NCBI RefSeq assembly: GCF_011326735.1
Contig: NZ_JAANCN010000008.1
Location: 93,726-157,725 of the forward strand
From: Phycicoccus endophyticus
GTDB taxonomy: Bacteria; Actinomycetota; Actinomycetes; Actinomycetales; Dermatophilaceae
Direction of reading: 5' to 3'
DNA: 64,000 bases
Below are positions 36,210 through 45,123 of the stretch, piece after piece; within the stretch, counting starts at the first letter, position 1, and every line of letters begins with the position of its first letter. A program made the position numbers and the translations under genes. The notes below the pieces were generated by a model, which made no database searches, was not told the DNA's origin, and was given only the letters and a program-made list of their open reading frames with translations.

Positions 36210-36590
36210 ATGAGTGACCTCCCGCCCCCGCGCGAGCGCGTCCGGGTCACGAGCTCCCGCCGGGGCGCCAGCCCGCTGCGGGTCCGGGCCGCCGCCCGCG
36301 ACATCGACGAGCAGACGGCGCTCGGTGACGTCTACCTCGAGGGCCTGATGCGTGCCCAGCTGCGCCTGTCGCTCGCCGTGCTCGCCCTCACCCTCGTCGG
36401 GCTGGCCGCCCTCCCGGTGCTCCTGCTCCTCGTCCCGGCGACCCGGAGCACCACCGTCGCCGGCCTGCCGTTCGCCTGGCTCGTGCTCGGCGTGGTGGTC
36501 TACCCCGTCGCGTGGGTGCTCGCCCGCTGGTACGCGCGGGCGAGCGAGCGGATCGAGGCCGACTTCGCCGACGTCGTCGAGGACCCGTGA
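36210..36590 (+). CDS. Small two-helix membrane protein (DUF485-like) upstream of symporter
   Basis: A 126-residue membrane protein. An Arg/Pro-rich cytoplasmic N-terminus leads to two hydrophobic segments (LSLAVLALTLVGLAALPVLL and FAWLVLGVVVYPVAWVLARW), then a short acidic tail (SERIEADFADVVEDP). Size, topology and position directly before an SSS symporter match the DUF485 proteins that accompany ActP acetate permeases, though the sequence is divergent. It begins five bases after the response-regulator stop and its TGA overlaps the symporter GTG by four bases. Confidence 0.82.
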   Translation: MSDLPPPRERVRVTSSRRGASPLRVRAAARDIDEQTALGDVYLEGLMRAQLRLSLAVLALTLVGLAALPVLLLLVPATRSTTVAGLPFAWLVLGVVVYPVAWVLARWYARASERIEADFADVVEDP

Positions 36591-38119
36591 GCCACCCGCT
36601 CTCCCTGGCCGCCGTGGCCCTCGTGTGCCTGACGACCCTCGTCGTCGGCGGCCTCGGGCTGCGGCTGTCCCGGCGCACGAGCGACTTCTACGTCGCCGGC
36701 CGCACCGTCTCCCCGCGGCTGAACGCCTCGGCCATCGGGGGCGAGTACCTCTCGGCGGCGAGCTTCCTCGGCGTCGCGGGGCTGGTCTACGGGGTCGGGG
36801 TCGACATGCTGTGGGTCCCGGTCGGCTACACCCTCGGCTACCTCGTGCTGCTCGTCATGGTCGCCGCCCCGATGCGCCGCTCCGGCGCGTACACCCTCCC
36901 CGACTTCGCCGAGGCACGGCTCGGCTCCCTTCCGGTCCGGAGGGTCTCCTCGATCCTCGTCGTCGCCATCGGGTGGCTCTACCTCGTGCCCCAGTTCCAG
37001 GGGGCCAGCCTCACGCTGACCCTCGTGTCGGGCGCACCCTCCTGGGTCGGGGGGCTCGTCGTCATGGTCGTCATCGCCGCCGCGGTCGGGGCGGGAGGGA
37101 TGCGCTCGATCACCTTCGTCCAGGCGGTGCAGTACTGGGTCAAGCTCACCGCCCTCGCCGTCCCGGCGTTCGTCCTGCTCGCGCTGTGGTTCCGCGACGG
37201 CCACCCCTCGCCGACGGTCCCGGACGGCTGGAGCATCCCGCTCGCCCCGACCGCACCCGACGACCACCCGGTCTACCGGACCACCTCGACCGTGCTCGCG
37301 CTCTCCCTGGGGACGATGGGGCTGCCGCACGTGCTCGTCCGGTACTACACCAACCCGGACGGGGTCGGCGCCCGGCGCACGACGGTCACCGTCGTCGCGC
37401 TCCTCGGCACCTTCTACCTCCTCCCCCCGGTGTACGCCGCCCTCGGCCGGCTGGCCTTCCCCGTCCTGCCGGAGGGCGTGCGCTCGGACTCGGTGGTCCT
37501 CCGGCTGCCCGGGGAGCTCGTCGGCGGTCTCGGGGGCGACGTCCTCACGGCGATGCTCGCAGGAGGCGCCTTCGCCGCCTTCCTCTCCACCGCCTCCGGA
37601 CTGACGATGTCCGTCACCGGCGTCCTCGACCAGGAGGTGCTCCGGCCCCGGCTGGCCCGGCTGACCGGCGGCGACGCGCCCGGGGTGCGGGGCTTCCGGT
37701 TCGCTGCGGTCGCCGCGGTCGTCGTGCCGTACGTCGTGAGCAGGGCCTCCGAGCCGCTCGGCGCCGCGACGACCGTTGGGCTCGCCTTCGCGGTGGCCGC
37801 GGCGACCTTCGCCCCACTGATCATGCTCGGCGTCTGGTGGCGACGGCTGTCCACGGCGGGGGCCCTGGCAGGCCTCGTCGTCGGCGGGGGCGCGACGGTC
37901 GCCGCACTCGGCACGACGATGGCCACCGACCGGTTCACCGGCTGGCCCGGTGCGCTGCTCGCCGACCCGGGGCTGTGGGCGGTGCCCCTCGCCTTCGCCA
38001 CCGCCGTCGTCGTCTCCCTCGCCACGCCCGGTCGCGTGCCGGCGTCGACCACCCGCGTCCTCGTGCGCCTGCACACACCCGAGCGGGTCCGGTTGGCCCG
38101 CAGCCGAACCCACGACTGA
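36587..38119 (+). CDS. SSS-family symporter, cation/acetate (ActP-like) branch
   Basis: Sodium-coupled monocarboxylate-type importer of 510 residues and about 13 membrane segments. The ActP-branch pattern TSDFYVAGRTVSPRLNASAI and IGGEYLSAASFLGVAGLVYG is present, as is GTMGLPHVLVRYYTNPDGV, the G-T-x-G-L-P-H signature of acetate/pyruvate symporters. The GTG start overlaps the preceding small protein gene by four bases. It is the output gene of the LytS/LytTR cluster. A paralogous DUF485/ActP pair occurs at 43090-45068, so the two may differ in substrate (for example acetate versus pyruvate or propionate) or affinity. Confidence 0.9.
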   Translation: MSHPLSLAAVALVCLTTLVVGGLGLRLSRRTSDFYVAGRTVSPRLNASAIGGEYLSAASFLGVAGLVYGVGVDMLWVPVGYTLGYLVLLVMVAAPMRRSGAYTLPDFAEARLGSLPVRRVSSILVVAIGWLYLVPQFQGASLTLTLVSGAPSWVGGLVVMVVIAAAVGAGGMRSITFVQAVQYWVKLTALAVPAFVLLALWFRDGHPSPTVPDGWSIPLAPTAPDDHPVYRTTSTVLALSLGTMGLPHVLVRYYTNPDGVGARRTTVTVVALLGTFYLLPPVYAALGRLAFPVLPEGVRSDSVVLRLPGELVGGLGGDVLTAMLAGGAFAAFLSTASGLTMSVTGVLDQEVLRPRLARLTGGDAPGVRGFRFAAVAAVVVPYVVSRASEPLGAATTVGLAFAVAAATFAPLIMLGVWWRRLSTAGALAGLVVGGGATVAALGTTMATDRFTGWPGALLADPGLWAVPLAFATAVVVSLATPGRVPASTTRVLVRLHTPERVRLARSRTHD

Positions 38120-38136
38120 GCGGATGCGCGGCGCGG

Positions 38137-40350
38137 TCAGCCCCCGCTCGTCAGCACGACGAGCTGCTGGGTCGCCCGGGTCATCGCGACGTAGTGGTCG
38201 ACCGCGCCCTCGACCCCCTCGCCGAAGGTCTCCGGGTCGACGAGGACCACGAGGTCGAACTCGAGCCCCTTGGTGAGCACCGGGGTGAGGGACCGCACGC
38301 GAGGGCGGTCGGAGAGCCCCGGGGCGCCGACGACGCAGGCGACCCCCTGCGGATGGTCGGCCGCCCAGCGCCCGACGAGGTCGTCCAGCTCGTCGACCCC
38401 GCCGTGGTGCACGGGAATGCCGCTGCGGCGCACCGACGTCGGCACGTTCGCATCCGGCAGGACCGCCCGGATGACCGGGGCCGCCTCGGCCATCACCTCC
38501 TCGGGGGTGCGGTAGTTGACCGTGAGCGTCGAGACCCGCACGTCCCGCAGGCCGACCCGGGCGAGCCGCTCGCCCCACGGCTCGGCGAACCCGTGCCGCG
38601 CCTGCGCCCGGTCTCCGACGACGGTGAGGCTCCCGGACGGGCACCGCTGCAGGAGCATCCGCCACTCGGCGTCGGTCAGCTCCTGGGCCTCGTCGACGAC
38701 GACGTGCCCGAAGGGGCCGCCGAGCCGGTCGCGGTCGACCGGCGGACCCGCGGAGCGGTCGACGAGCGCGGAGCGCAGGTCCTGACCGCGCAGCATGGAC
38801 ATGACCTGGAGGTCGGAGTCGTCGCTCGCGAGCAGGTCGGTGACGACGTCGTCCATCCGGGCACGTTCGCGGGCCTGCGCAGCGGCGCGGCGGCGGCGGC
38901 GTTCCGCGTCGTCGGGGTCGCCGAGGCGCCGGCGCAGGGCGTCGAGCAGCGGGAGGTCCTCGACCGTCCAGGCCGCGGGGTCCGCGCGCTGCAGAGCGGC
39001 CACCTGCTGCGGCGTCAGCCAGGGCGCACAGCGACGCAGGTAGGCCGGGACGCTCCAGAGGTCTCCGAGCAGGTCGGTCGCCTCGAGCAGCGGCCAGGCT
39101 CGCTCGACGGCGCGCACGAGGCCGCGGTCGGCGGCGAGCGCGCGGGCGAGCGCAGGCCTCGAGCCCTCCACGTCGAGGGCGTATGCGTCGAAGTCGTCCG
39201 ACCCCTCGCGCCAGTCGGTGTCGTCGCCCACCTGGACGCGCACGGCGTCGGCGACGAGGTCGACGAGCGCCTCCCACACCGTGTCCCGGGCCTCGTTGTG
39301 CGGCGTCCCGGGCTCGACGGCCGCGAAGGCCTCCTCCCAGGCGCTGGGCGCCAGCCGCACCTCGCCCCACGGCGTCACCACCTCTACCGCGGAGGTGGGT
39401 GGCTCCTCGTAGAGCGCCACCGCGGGCTCGACCGCGTCGAGCATCCGGGCCGACGCCTTGAGCCGTGCCACCGCGGGGTCCGGTTCGGGTGCGGCGGAAC
39501 GGCCCTCGGCGACGAGGTCGCGAATGGTGCACGTGGCGACGCCCTCCTCGCCGAGGCTCGGCAGGACGTCGGCGACGTACTCGAGGTACGGGTGGTGGGG
39601 GCCGACGACGAGGACGCCACCGCGGCCCTGGCCGAGGTGGGGCTCGGCGTGCAGCAGGTACGCGGCCCGGTGCAGCGCCGCGACCGTCTTCCCGGTGCCC
39701 GGGCCGCCGTCGACGACGAGGACCCCGCGGGAGCCGGCCCGCACCACCGCGTCCTGGTCGGCCTGGATGGTCGCGAGCACGTCGGGCATCCGGCCGTCCC
39801 GAGCCGCCCCGAGGCTCGCGACGAAGGCCGACTGGTCGTCGAGGGCGGCGTGCCCGGCGAGGGACCCCGGGTCGAAGACCTCGTCCCAGTAGTCGGTGAC
39901 CCGACCGAAGGCCCACCGGTAGCGGCGCCGGCTGGCGAGCCCGAGTGGGTGCGCGTGCGTCGCGGCGAAGAAGGGCTCGGCCGCGGGGGCGCGCCAGTCG
40001 ACGAGCAGCGGGTCGCCGTCGGCGTCGGCCAGCCCGAGGCGCCCCACCCGGACGACGTCGCCGCCGGTCGTCACCATCCGCCCGAGGCAGAGGTCGAGGC
40101 CGAAGCGCTGGAGGAGGCGGAGGCGGGCGGCGAGGCGGTGGGTCTCCAGGTCGCGCTCGACGGCCTCGCTGCCCTCGCCGGCCGGGGCGCGTCGGGCGGC
40201 GTCGAGGCGCTCGGCGGTGGTGGCGACGCGCTCCTCGAGTGCCTCGGCGAGGTGGTGGAAGAAGCGCTCGTCGTCGGCGACGAGGGCCGGGTCGCGCTTG
40301 GCGGCGAGGTGGTCGGGCAGGTCGAACGCGCTGGTCGTCGCGGGGGTCAC
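38137..40350 (-). CDS. helR: HelR-type RNA polymerase-associated helicase (UvrD-like)
   Basis: Superfamily 1 helicase-like motor of 737 residues. Walker A is VVDGGPGTGKTVAALHRAAY (GGPGTGKT at 215-222), Walker B is VVVDEAQELTDAEWRMLLQR, with SLTVVGDRAQARHGFAEPWG and the C-terminal VDHYVAMTRATQQLVVLTSG. The N-terminal long helical arm (about residues 25-90) and the VTDYWDEVFDPGS segment match HelD-class proteins that displace RNA polymerase from DNA; the actinobacterial HelR subgroup removes rifamycin from polymerase and confers tolerance. The GTG start at 40350 follows a rifamycin-associated-element-like palindrome (40410-40446), which strongly favours HelR over a DNA-repair helicase. Confidence 0.9.
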   Translation of the reverse strand: MTPATTSAFDLPDHLAAKRDPALVADDERFFHHLAEALEERVATTAERLDAARRAPAGEGSEAVERDLETHRLAARLRLLQRFGLDLCLGRMVTTGGDVVRVGRLGLADADGDPLLVDWRAPAAEPFFAATHAHPLGLASRRRYRWAFGRVTDYWDEVFDPGSLAGHAALDDQSAFVASLGAARDGRMPDVLATIQADQDAVVRAGSRGVLVVDGGPGTGKTVAALHRAAYLLHAEPHLGQGRGGVLVVGPHHPYLEYVADVLPSLGEEGVATCTIRDLVAEGRSAAPEPDPAVARLKASARMLDAVEPAVALYEEPPTSAVEVVTPWGEVRLAPSAWEEAFAAVEPGTPHNEARDTVWEALVDLVADAVRVQVGDDTDWREGSDDFDAYALDVEGSRPALARALAADRGLVRAVERAWPLLEATDLLGDLWSVPAYLRRCAPWLTPQQVAALQRADPAAWTVEDLPLLDALRRRLGDPDDAERRRRRAAAQARERARMDDVVTDLLASDDSDLQVMSMLRGQDLRSALVDRSAGPPVDRDRLGGPFGHVVVDEAQELTDAEWRMLLQRCPSGSLTVVGDRAQARHGFAEPWGERLARVGLRDVRVSTLTVNYRTPEEVMAEAAPVIRAVLPDANVPTSVRRSGIPVHHGGVDELDDLVGRWAADHPQGVACVVGAPGLSDRPRVRSLTPVLTKGLEFDLVVLVDPETFGEGVEGAVDHYVAMTRATQQLVVLTSGG

Positions 40351-40409
40351 GGGTGTGCTCCGGTGCCTCTCGGCCGGCCGGGTGCCGGCACTGCAGCGGT
40401 GATCGTCCC

Positions 40410-40446
40410 GCGCACGGGGGGCCTTGCCGCAAGGCCCCCTGTGCGC
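40410..40446 (-). promoter_or_regulatory. Rifamycin-associated element (RAE)-like palindrome in the helR leader
   Basis: A 37-bp near-perfect palindrome with one mismatch. The core arms are GGGGGCCTTGC (40417-40427) and GCAAGGCCCCC (40429-40439) around a single C, extended by GCGCAC and GTGCGC outer arms. On the minus strand TATAGC lies immediately upstream as a -10 box. RAEs of this form precede helR and other rifamycin-resistance genes in actinomycetes. Confidence 0.8.
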
Positions 40447-40487
40447 TATACGTTGGAGGTAGAGGGGATCCGGGGGCGATCGGAGCG

Positions 40488-41681
40488 TCAGTCGACGGCG
40501 TCGCGCCCGGCCACGAACGCCTCGACGCAGCGCCGCACGTCTGCCTCGGAGTGCGCCGCCGACAGCTGCACGCGGATGCGAGCCCGGCCCGTCGGCACCA
40601 CCGGGTAGCTGAACGCGATGACGTAGACGCCGTGCCCGAGCATGTGGTCGGCGATCTGCGTGGCCCGGCGCGCGCCGTCCTCCCCGGGGAACATCACCGG
40701 GACGATGGGGTGGCTGCCCGGCAGCAGCTCGAAGCCGGCGTCGTCCATCAGGTCGCGGAACAGGGATGCGTTGCGGCGCAGAGCTTCCCGTGACTCGGCG
40801 GACGAGGAGACCAGGTCGAGCGCGGCCAGCGACCCCGCGACGACGCCGGGCGCGACGGAGTTCGAGAACAGGTACGGACGCGAGCGCTGGCGGAGCAGGT
40901 CGACCACCTCGCGGTGGCTGGAGACGTAGCCGCCCGAGGCGCCGCCGAGGGCCTTGCCGAGCGTGCCGGTGAGGATGTCGACCCGGTCCATGACGCCGAA
41001 CAGCTCCGGGGTGCCCCGGCCGCCGTCGCCGACGAACCCGACGGCGTGGCTGTCGTCGACGAGGACCATCGCCTCGTACTCGTCGGCGAGGTCGCAGATC
41101 CGCTCGAGCGGGGCGTACGACCCGTCCATGGAGAACACCCCGTCGGTGACGACGCACAGCCGCCGGGCACCGGCCTCCCGTGCCGCCTCCAGCCGGCGTC
41201 GCAGGTCGTCGGTGTCGGCGTTGCGGTAGCGGTAGCGCGCCGCCTTCGACAGCCGGATGCCGTCGATGAGCGAGGCGTGGTTGAGCTCGTCGCTGACGAT
41301 GGCGTCCTCGGCGCCGAAGAGCACCTCGAAAACCCCGCCGTTGGCGTCGAAGCACGAGGAGTACAGGATCGTCGCCTCGGTGCCGAGGAAGGCCGAGAGC
41401 CGCTCCTCGAGCAGCGTGTGCTGGGTCTGGGTGCCGCAGATGAAACGCACCGAGGCCATCCCGAAGCCCCAGGTGTCGAGCGCCTCGCGGGCGGCGGCGA
41501 CGACCCGGGGGTCGTCGGCCAGGCCGAGGTAGTTGTTCGCGCAGAAGTTGAGCGACTCCCCACCCGTCGTCGAGACGTGCGCGGCCTGGGGGCTCGTCAG
41601 CTCCCGCTCGCGCTTGGTGAGCCCCGCGTCCTCGATCTCCCGCAGCGTCGCCGCGAGCTCGTCCTTGACCGCTCCGTACAC
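40488..41681 (-). CDS. kbl: Glycine C-acetyltransferase (2-amino-3-ketobutyrate CoA ligase)
   Basis: PLP enzyme of the alpha-oxoamine synthase family, 397 residues, the same length as E. coli Kbl (398). It cleaves 2-amino-3-ketobutyrate with CoA to glycine and acetyl-CoA, the second step of threonine degradation. Conserved parts include [40 protein letters not shown], the PLP Asp/His region [13 protein letters not shown] and the PLP lysine in [13 protein letters not shown]. The GTG at 41681 has GGAGGAG seven bases upstream and fits the family N-terminus; an upstream GTG at 41717 is less likely. It follows tdh on the same strand with a 156-base gap. Confidence 0.95.
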   Translation of the reverse strand: MYGAVKDELAATLREIEDAGLTKRERELTSPQAAHVSTTGGESLNFCANNYLGLADDPRVVAAAREALDTWGFGMASVRFICGTQTQHTLLEERLSAFLGTEATILYSSCFDANGGVFEVLFGAEDAIVSDELNHASLIDGIRLSKAARYRYRNADTDDLRRRLEAAREAGARRLCVVTDGVFSMDGSYAPLERICDLADEYEAMVLVDDSHAVGFVGDGGRGTPELFGVMDRVDILTGTLGKALGGASGGYVSSHREVVDLLRQRSRPYLFSNSVAPGVVAGSLAALDLVSSSAESREALRRNASLFRDLMDDAGFELLPGSHPIVPVMFPGEDGARRATQIADHMLGHGVYVIAFSYPVVPTGRARIRVQLSAAHSEADVRRCVEAFVAGRDAVD

Positions 41682-41837
41682 CTGGGCTCCTCCGTCCGCT
41701 CTGCCGGACCTCTCCACGGGATGTCACCGCACCGCCGGGCCGGCGTCACCAGCACTCTCGCAGACCCGGCGCCGGAGGACGAGGGGTGGGGGCTCGAGGC
41801 ATCCTCCCCCGGCTCCGGTCGAGAGCCGCCGCGCCCG

Positions 41838-42890
41838 TCAGGTCCAGTCGAGGACGACCTTGCCGCCCTGCCCGGCCCGGGCCTCGGCGAACGCCGCCTG
41901 CCACTCGTGGGCCGGGTAGCGGCCGGTGACCACCGACGACACCGCCGAGCGCAGCCGCGCCGACGAGGCGAGCATCGAGCCCATGAGGTACCACGTCTCG
42001 AACATCTCGCGGCCGTAGATGCCGCGCAGGGTGATCATGTGCGTGATGACCCGCCCCCAGTCGATGGCGTAGCGGTCCTGGGGCAGCCCGAGCATCGCCA
42101 CCCGGCCGCCGTGGTTCATGTTCGCCAGCAGGTCCTCGACCGCCCCGGGCGCGCCGGACATCTCCAGCCCGATGTCGAACCCCTCGAGCATGCCCAGTGC
42201 CTCCTGGGCCTCCCGGAGGGTCTCACCCAGGGAGACGTCGACCACGTGGTCCGCGCCGGCCGCCAGGGCCAGCTCCAGGCGCCGGGCGGACAGGTCGGTG
42301 ACGGCGATGCGCCGGGCCCCCGCGTGCCGGGCCACCGCGGTCGCCATGACCCCGATCGGACCGGCCCCGGTGACGACGACGTCCTCGCCCGCCACCGGCC
42401 ACTGCAGCGCCGTGTGCACCGCGTTGCCGAGCGGGTCGAAGAGGGCCCCGAGGTCCGGGTCGAGGTCCGTGGGCTGGACCCACGCGTTGGTCGCCGGGAT
42501 GACGACGTGGTCGGCGAAGGCGCCGTCGCGGTTCACCCCGACGCCGACGGTGTGGATGCACAGGTGGCGCCGGCCGGCCCGGCAGTTGCGGCAGGTGCCG
42601 CAGACGATGTGCCCCTCCCCCGAGACCAGGTCGCCGACCGTGACGTGGTCGACGTCGGAGCCGACCTGCACCACCTCACCGAAGAACTCGTGCCCCACGG
42701 TCATCGGCACCCGGACCGTCGACGCGGCCCAGTCGTCCCACCCCTCGAGGTGGAGGTCGGTGCCGCACAGGCCGGCCCGGGCGACTCGCACCTTGACGTC
42801 CTTCGGTCCGCACACCGGCTCCGGGATGTCGACCAGCTCGAGACCGGGACCCGCGGAGACCTTCCTCAGCGCACGCACGCCGACCATCAT
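41838..42890 (-). CDS. tdh: L-threonine 3-dehydrogenase
   Basis: Zinc-dependent medium-chain dehydrogenase of about 350 residues that oxidises threonine to 2-amino-3-ketobutyrate with NAD, feeding Kbl. The catalytic zinc site is visible in AGLCGTDLHLEGWDDW and VGHEFFGEVV, and the structural zinc cysteines in GHIVCGTCRNCRAGRRHLC. The nucleotide site is VTGAGPIGVMATAVARHAGA. The C-terminus WGRVITHMITLRGIYGREMF is characteristic of Tdh. Start is one of two adjacent ATGs (42890 or 42887); no clear ribosome-binding site is visible. It is divergent from the DUF485/actP module, and its product acetyl-CoA links the two. Confidence 0.95.
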   Translation of the reverse strand: MMVGVRALRKVSAGPGLELVDIPEPVCGPKDVKVRVARAGLCGTDLHLEGWDDWAASTVRVPMTVGHEFFGEVVQVGSDVDHVTVGDLVSGEGHIVCGTCRNCRAGRRHLCIHTVGVGVNRDGAFADHVVIPATNAWVQPTDLDPDLGALFDPLGNAVHTALQWPVAGEDVVVTGAGPIGVMATAVARHAGARRIAVTDLSARRLELALAAGADHVVDVSLGETLREAQEALGMLEGFDIGLEMSGAPGAVEDLLANMNHGGRVAMLGLPQDRYAIDWGRVITHMITLRGIYGREMFETWYLMGSMLASSARLRSAVSSVVTGRYPAHEWQAAFAEARAGQGGKVVLDWT

Positions 42891-43089
42891 GCCCGCGTCG
42901 CCGCTGGGCGCACCATCGGGCCCGTTCGGCGCGCGCCCGTGGGCCCGCTCGCCGGGCGCGCACCCGTCCGGCGCGGCAAGCAGCCGTCGGGCGCGGGGGT
43001 GGGCGGAGGCACTCCCCTCCCGCGTGGAGGTGGCGCACCCTGGGTCGCGACCCGGGCGTCCGCCCGAGGCATCGACACCGGAGGTGACC

Positions 43090-43428
43090 GTGAGCAACGA
43101 CGCTCGCACGTCGGCCGAGGACCCCTACCTCGCGCTGCAGTCCACACCGGAGTTCCAGGAGCTGCGCCGCAGGTTCCGGGGGTTCGTCTTCCCGATGACC
43201 GCGTTCTTCCTCGCCTGGTACTTCCTCTACGTCCTGCTCTCGATCTTCGCGCCCGGCTTCATGGGCCAGCGGGTCGGCGGCACCATCACCGTCGGCCTGC
43301 TCTTCGGCCTCGGTCAGTTCGTCACGACGTTCGCCATCACCCTGCTGTACTCGCGCTGGGCGACCCGTCAGCTCGACCCGGCCGCGGACGCCCTGGGCGC
43401 CCGCCTCGACGGCGTGAGGGAGCACTGA
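43090..43428 (+). CDS. DUF485 membrane protein, ActP partner
   Basis: A 112-residue member of the DUF485 (YjcH) family with two membrane helices: FVFPMTAFFLAWYFLYVLLS preceded by FQELRRRFRGF, and GLLFGLGQFVTTFAITLLYS. The F-P-M-T-x-x-F-L-x-W-Y pattern is the family signature. The GTG at 43090 has GGAGG five bases upstream. It directly precedes actP, with two bases between stop and start, the standard arrangement for acetate permease operons. Its biochemical role is not settled; it probably assists or modulates ActP. Confidence 0.93.
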   Translation: MSNDARTSAEDPYLALQSTPEFQELRRRFRGFVFPMTAFFLAWYFLYVLLSIFAPGFMGQRVGGTITVGLLFGLGQFVTTFAITLLYSRWATRQLDPAADALGARLDGVREH

Positions 43429-43430
43429 CC

Positions 43431-45068
43431 ATGACCAGCCTGCCCCTCGCCGACGCCACGAGCGTCGGCACCCCCGCGCTGAACATCGGCATCTTCGCCG
43501 CCTTCGTCCTCTTCACCCTCGTCATCGTCATCCGGGTGGCGTCGGGGCGGAAGACCGCCGAGCAGTACTACACCGCCGCCGGCGCCTTCGACGGGCGCCA
43601 GAACGGCATCGCCATCGCCGGGGACTACCTCTCGGCGGCGTCCTTCCTCGGGATCGCGGGAGCCATCGCGCTCCAGGGCTACGACGGCTTCCTCTACTCG
43701 ATCGGCTTCCTCGTCGCCTGGCTCGTCGCCCTACTGCTCGTCGCCGAGCTGCTGCGCAACACCGGCCGGTTCACGATGGCCGACGTCCTCTCCTACCGGC
43801 TGCGCCAGCGCCCGGTCCGGGTCGCCACGGCGATCTCGGTCATCTGCGTCTCGTTCTTCTACCTGCTCGCCCAGATGGCCGGCGCCGGCGGCCTCGTGTC
43901 GCTGCTGCTCGGTGTCAGCGGCGAGGCGGCCCAGAACCTCGTCATCGCCATCGTCGGCGTCATCATGATCGCCTACGTGCTCATCGGCGGGATGAAGGGC
44001 ACGACGTGGGTGCAGATCATCAAGGCCATCCTGCTCATCGCCGGGACCTTCGTCATGACCGTCTGGGTGCTCGGCAAGTACGGGTTCAACCTCTCCAGCC
44101 TGTTCCAGTCCGCGGTGGACAGCTCCACCACCGCCGGGGAGAAGCTGCTCGAGCCGGGCCTGAAGTACGGCCAGAGCACGACGACGAAGATCGACTTCAT
44201 CTCGCTGTCGATGGCCCTGGTCCTCGGGACCGCGGGGTTGCCGCACGTGCTGCAGCGCTTCTACACCGTCCCGACGAGCAAGCAGGCCCGCCGCTCGGTC
44301 GAGTGGGCCATCTGGCTCATCGGCGGCTTCTACCTGCTCACCCTCGTCGTCGGGTACGGCGCGGCGGCCCTCGTCGGCCCCGACACGATCGCGGCCGCAC
44401 CGGGCAAGGCCAACGCCGCGGCGCCGCTGCTCGCCTACGAGCTCGGCGGGTCGGTGCTGCTCGGCATCATCTCCGGGGTCGCGTTCGCGACGATCCTCGC
44501 GGTGGTGGCCGGCCTGACGATCACCACCTCGGCGACCTTCGCGCACGACCTCTACAAGGAGGTCTTCCGGCACGGGCGCACGACCGGCGACCAGGAGGTG
44601 CGCGTGGCCCGGATCGCCGCCGTCGTCATCGGCGTGGTCGCGATCGTCGGCGGGATGTACGCCAAGAGCCAGAACATCGCCTTCCTCGTGGCGCTCGCGT
44701 TCGCCGTGGCCGCCTCGGCGAACCTGCCGACGATCCTCTACTCGCTGTTCTGGAAGGGGTTCAACACCCGCGGGGCGCTGTTCTCCATCTACGGCGGGCT
44801 CGTCTCGGCGATCGGCCTGATCGTCTTCAGCCCGGTGGTCTCCGGGAAGGTCGACGCGACCACGGGCGCCAACCTGGCCATGCTGCCCCCGAGCGTGGAC
44901 TTCCACTGGTTCCCGCTGGACAACCCCGGGCTGGTCTCCATCCCGCTGGCGTTCTTCCTCGGCTGGCTGGGGTCGGTGACGAGCAGGGAGCACAACGCGG
45001 CGAAGTACGCCGAGATGGAGGTGCGCTCGCTGACCGGGCACGGGGTGGCCCAGCCGGTCGAGCACTGA
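43431..45068 (+). CDS. actP: Cation/acetate symporter ActP
   Basis: SSS-family acetate/glycolate permease of 545 residues with 13 or so membrane segments. Recognised by RKTAEQYYTAAGAFDGRQNG, IAIAGDYLSAASFLGIAG, YVLIGGMKGTTWVQIIKAIL, GTAGLPHVLQRFYTVPTSKQ and LTITTSATFAHDLYKEVFR, which match the ActP branch closely. The ATG follows DUF485 by two bases. Acs, the enzyme that activates imported acetate, is encoded 1.2 kb further on, and Tdh/Kbl just upstream produce acetyl-CoA. A strong bidirectional hairpin terminator follows the stop. Confidence 0.96.
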   Translation: MTSLPLADATSVGTPALNIGIFAAFVLFTLVIVIRVASGRKTAEQYYTAAGAFDGRQNGIAIAGDYLSAASFLGIAGAIALQGYDGFLYSIGFLVAWLVALLLVAELLRNTGRFTMADVLSYRLRQRPVRVATAISVICVSFFYLLAQMAGAGGLVSLLLGVSGEAAQNLVIAIVGVIMIAYVLIGGMKGTTWVQIIKAILLIAGTFVMTVWVLGKYGFNLSSLFQSAVDSSTTAGEKLLEPGLKYGQSTTTKIDFISLSMALVLGTAGLPHVLQRFYTVPTSKQARRSVEWAIWLIGGFYLLTLVVGYGAAALVGPDTIAAAPGKANAAAPLLAYELGGSVLLGIISGVAFATILAVVAGLTITTSATFAHDLYKEVFRHGRTTGDQEVRVARIAAVVIGVVAIVGGMYAKSQNIAFLVALAFAVAASANLPTILYSLFWKGFNTRGALFSIYGGLVSAIGLIVFSPVVSGKVDATTGANLAMLPPSVDFHWFPLDNPGLVSIPLAFFLGWLGSVTSREHNAAKYAEMEVRSLTGHGVAQPVEH

Positions 45069-45076
45069 GCACCCCG

Positions 45077-45109
45077 CGGCGCCGGGTCGGTCCGACCGAC
45101 CCGGCGCCG
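45077..45109. terminator. Bidirectional terminator between actP and phhA
   Basis: A perfect 15-bp stem, CGGCGCCGGGTCGGT (45077-45091) with ACCGACCCGGCGCCG (45095-45109), and a 3-nt loop. It lies between convergent stops at 45068 and 45124. Confidence 0.8.
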
Positions 45110-45123
45110 TCGTGCGTGGCCGC

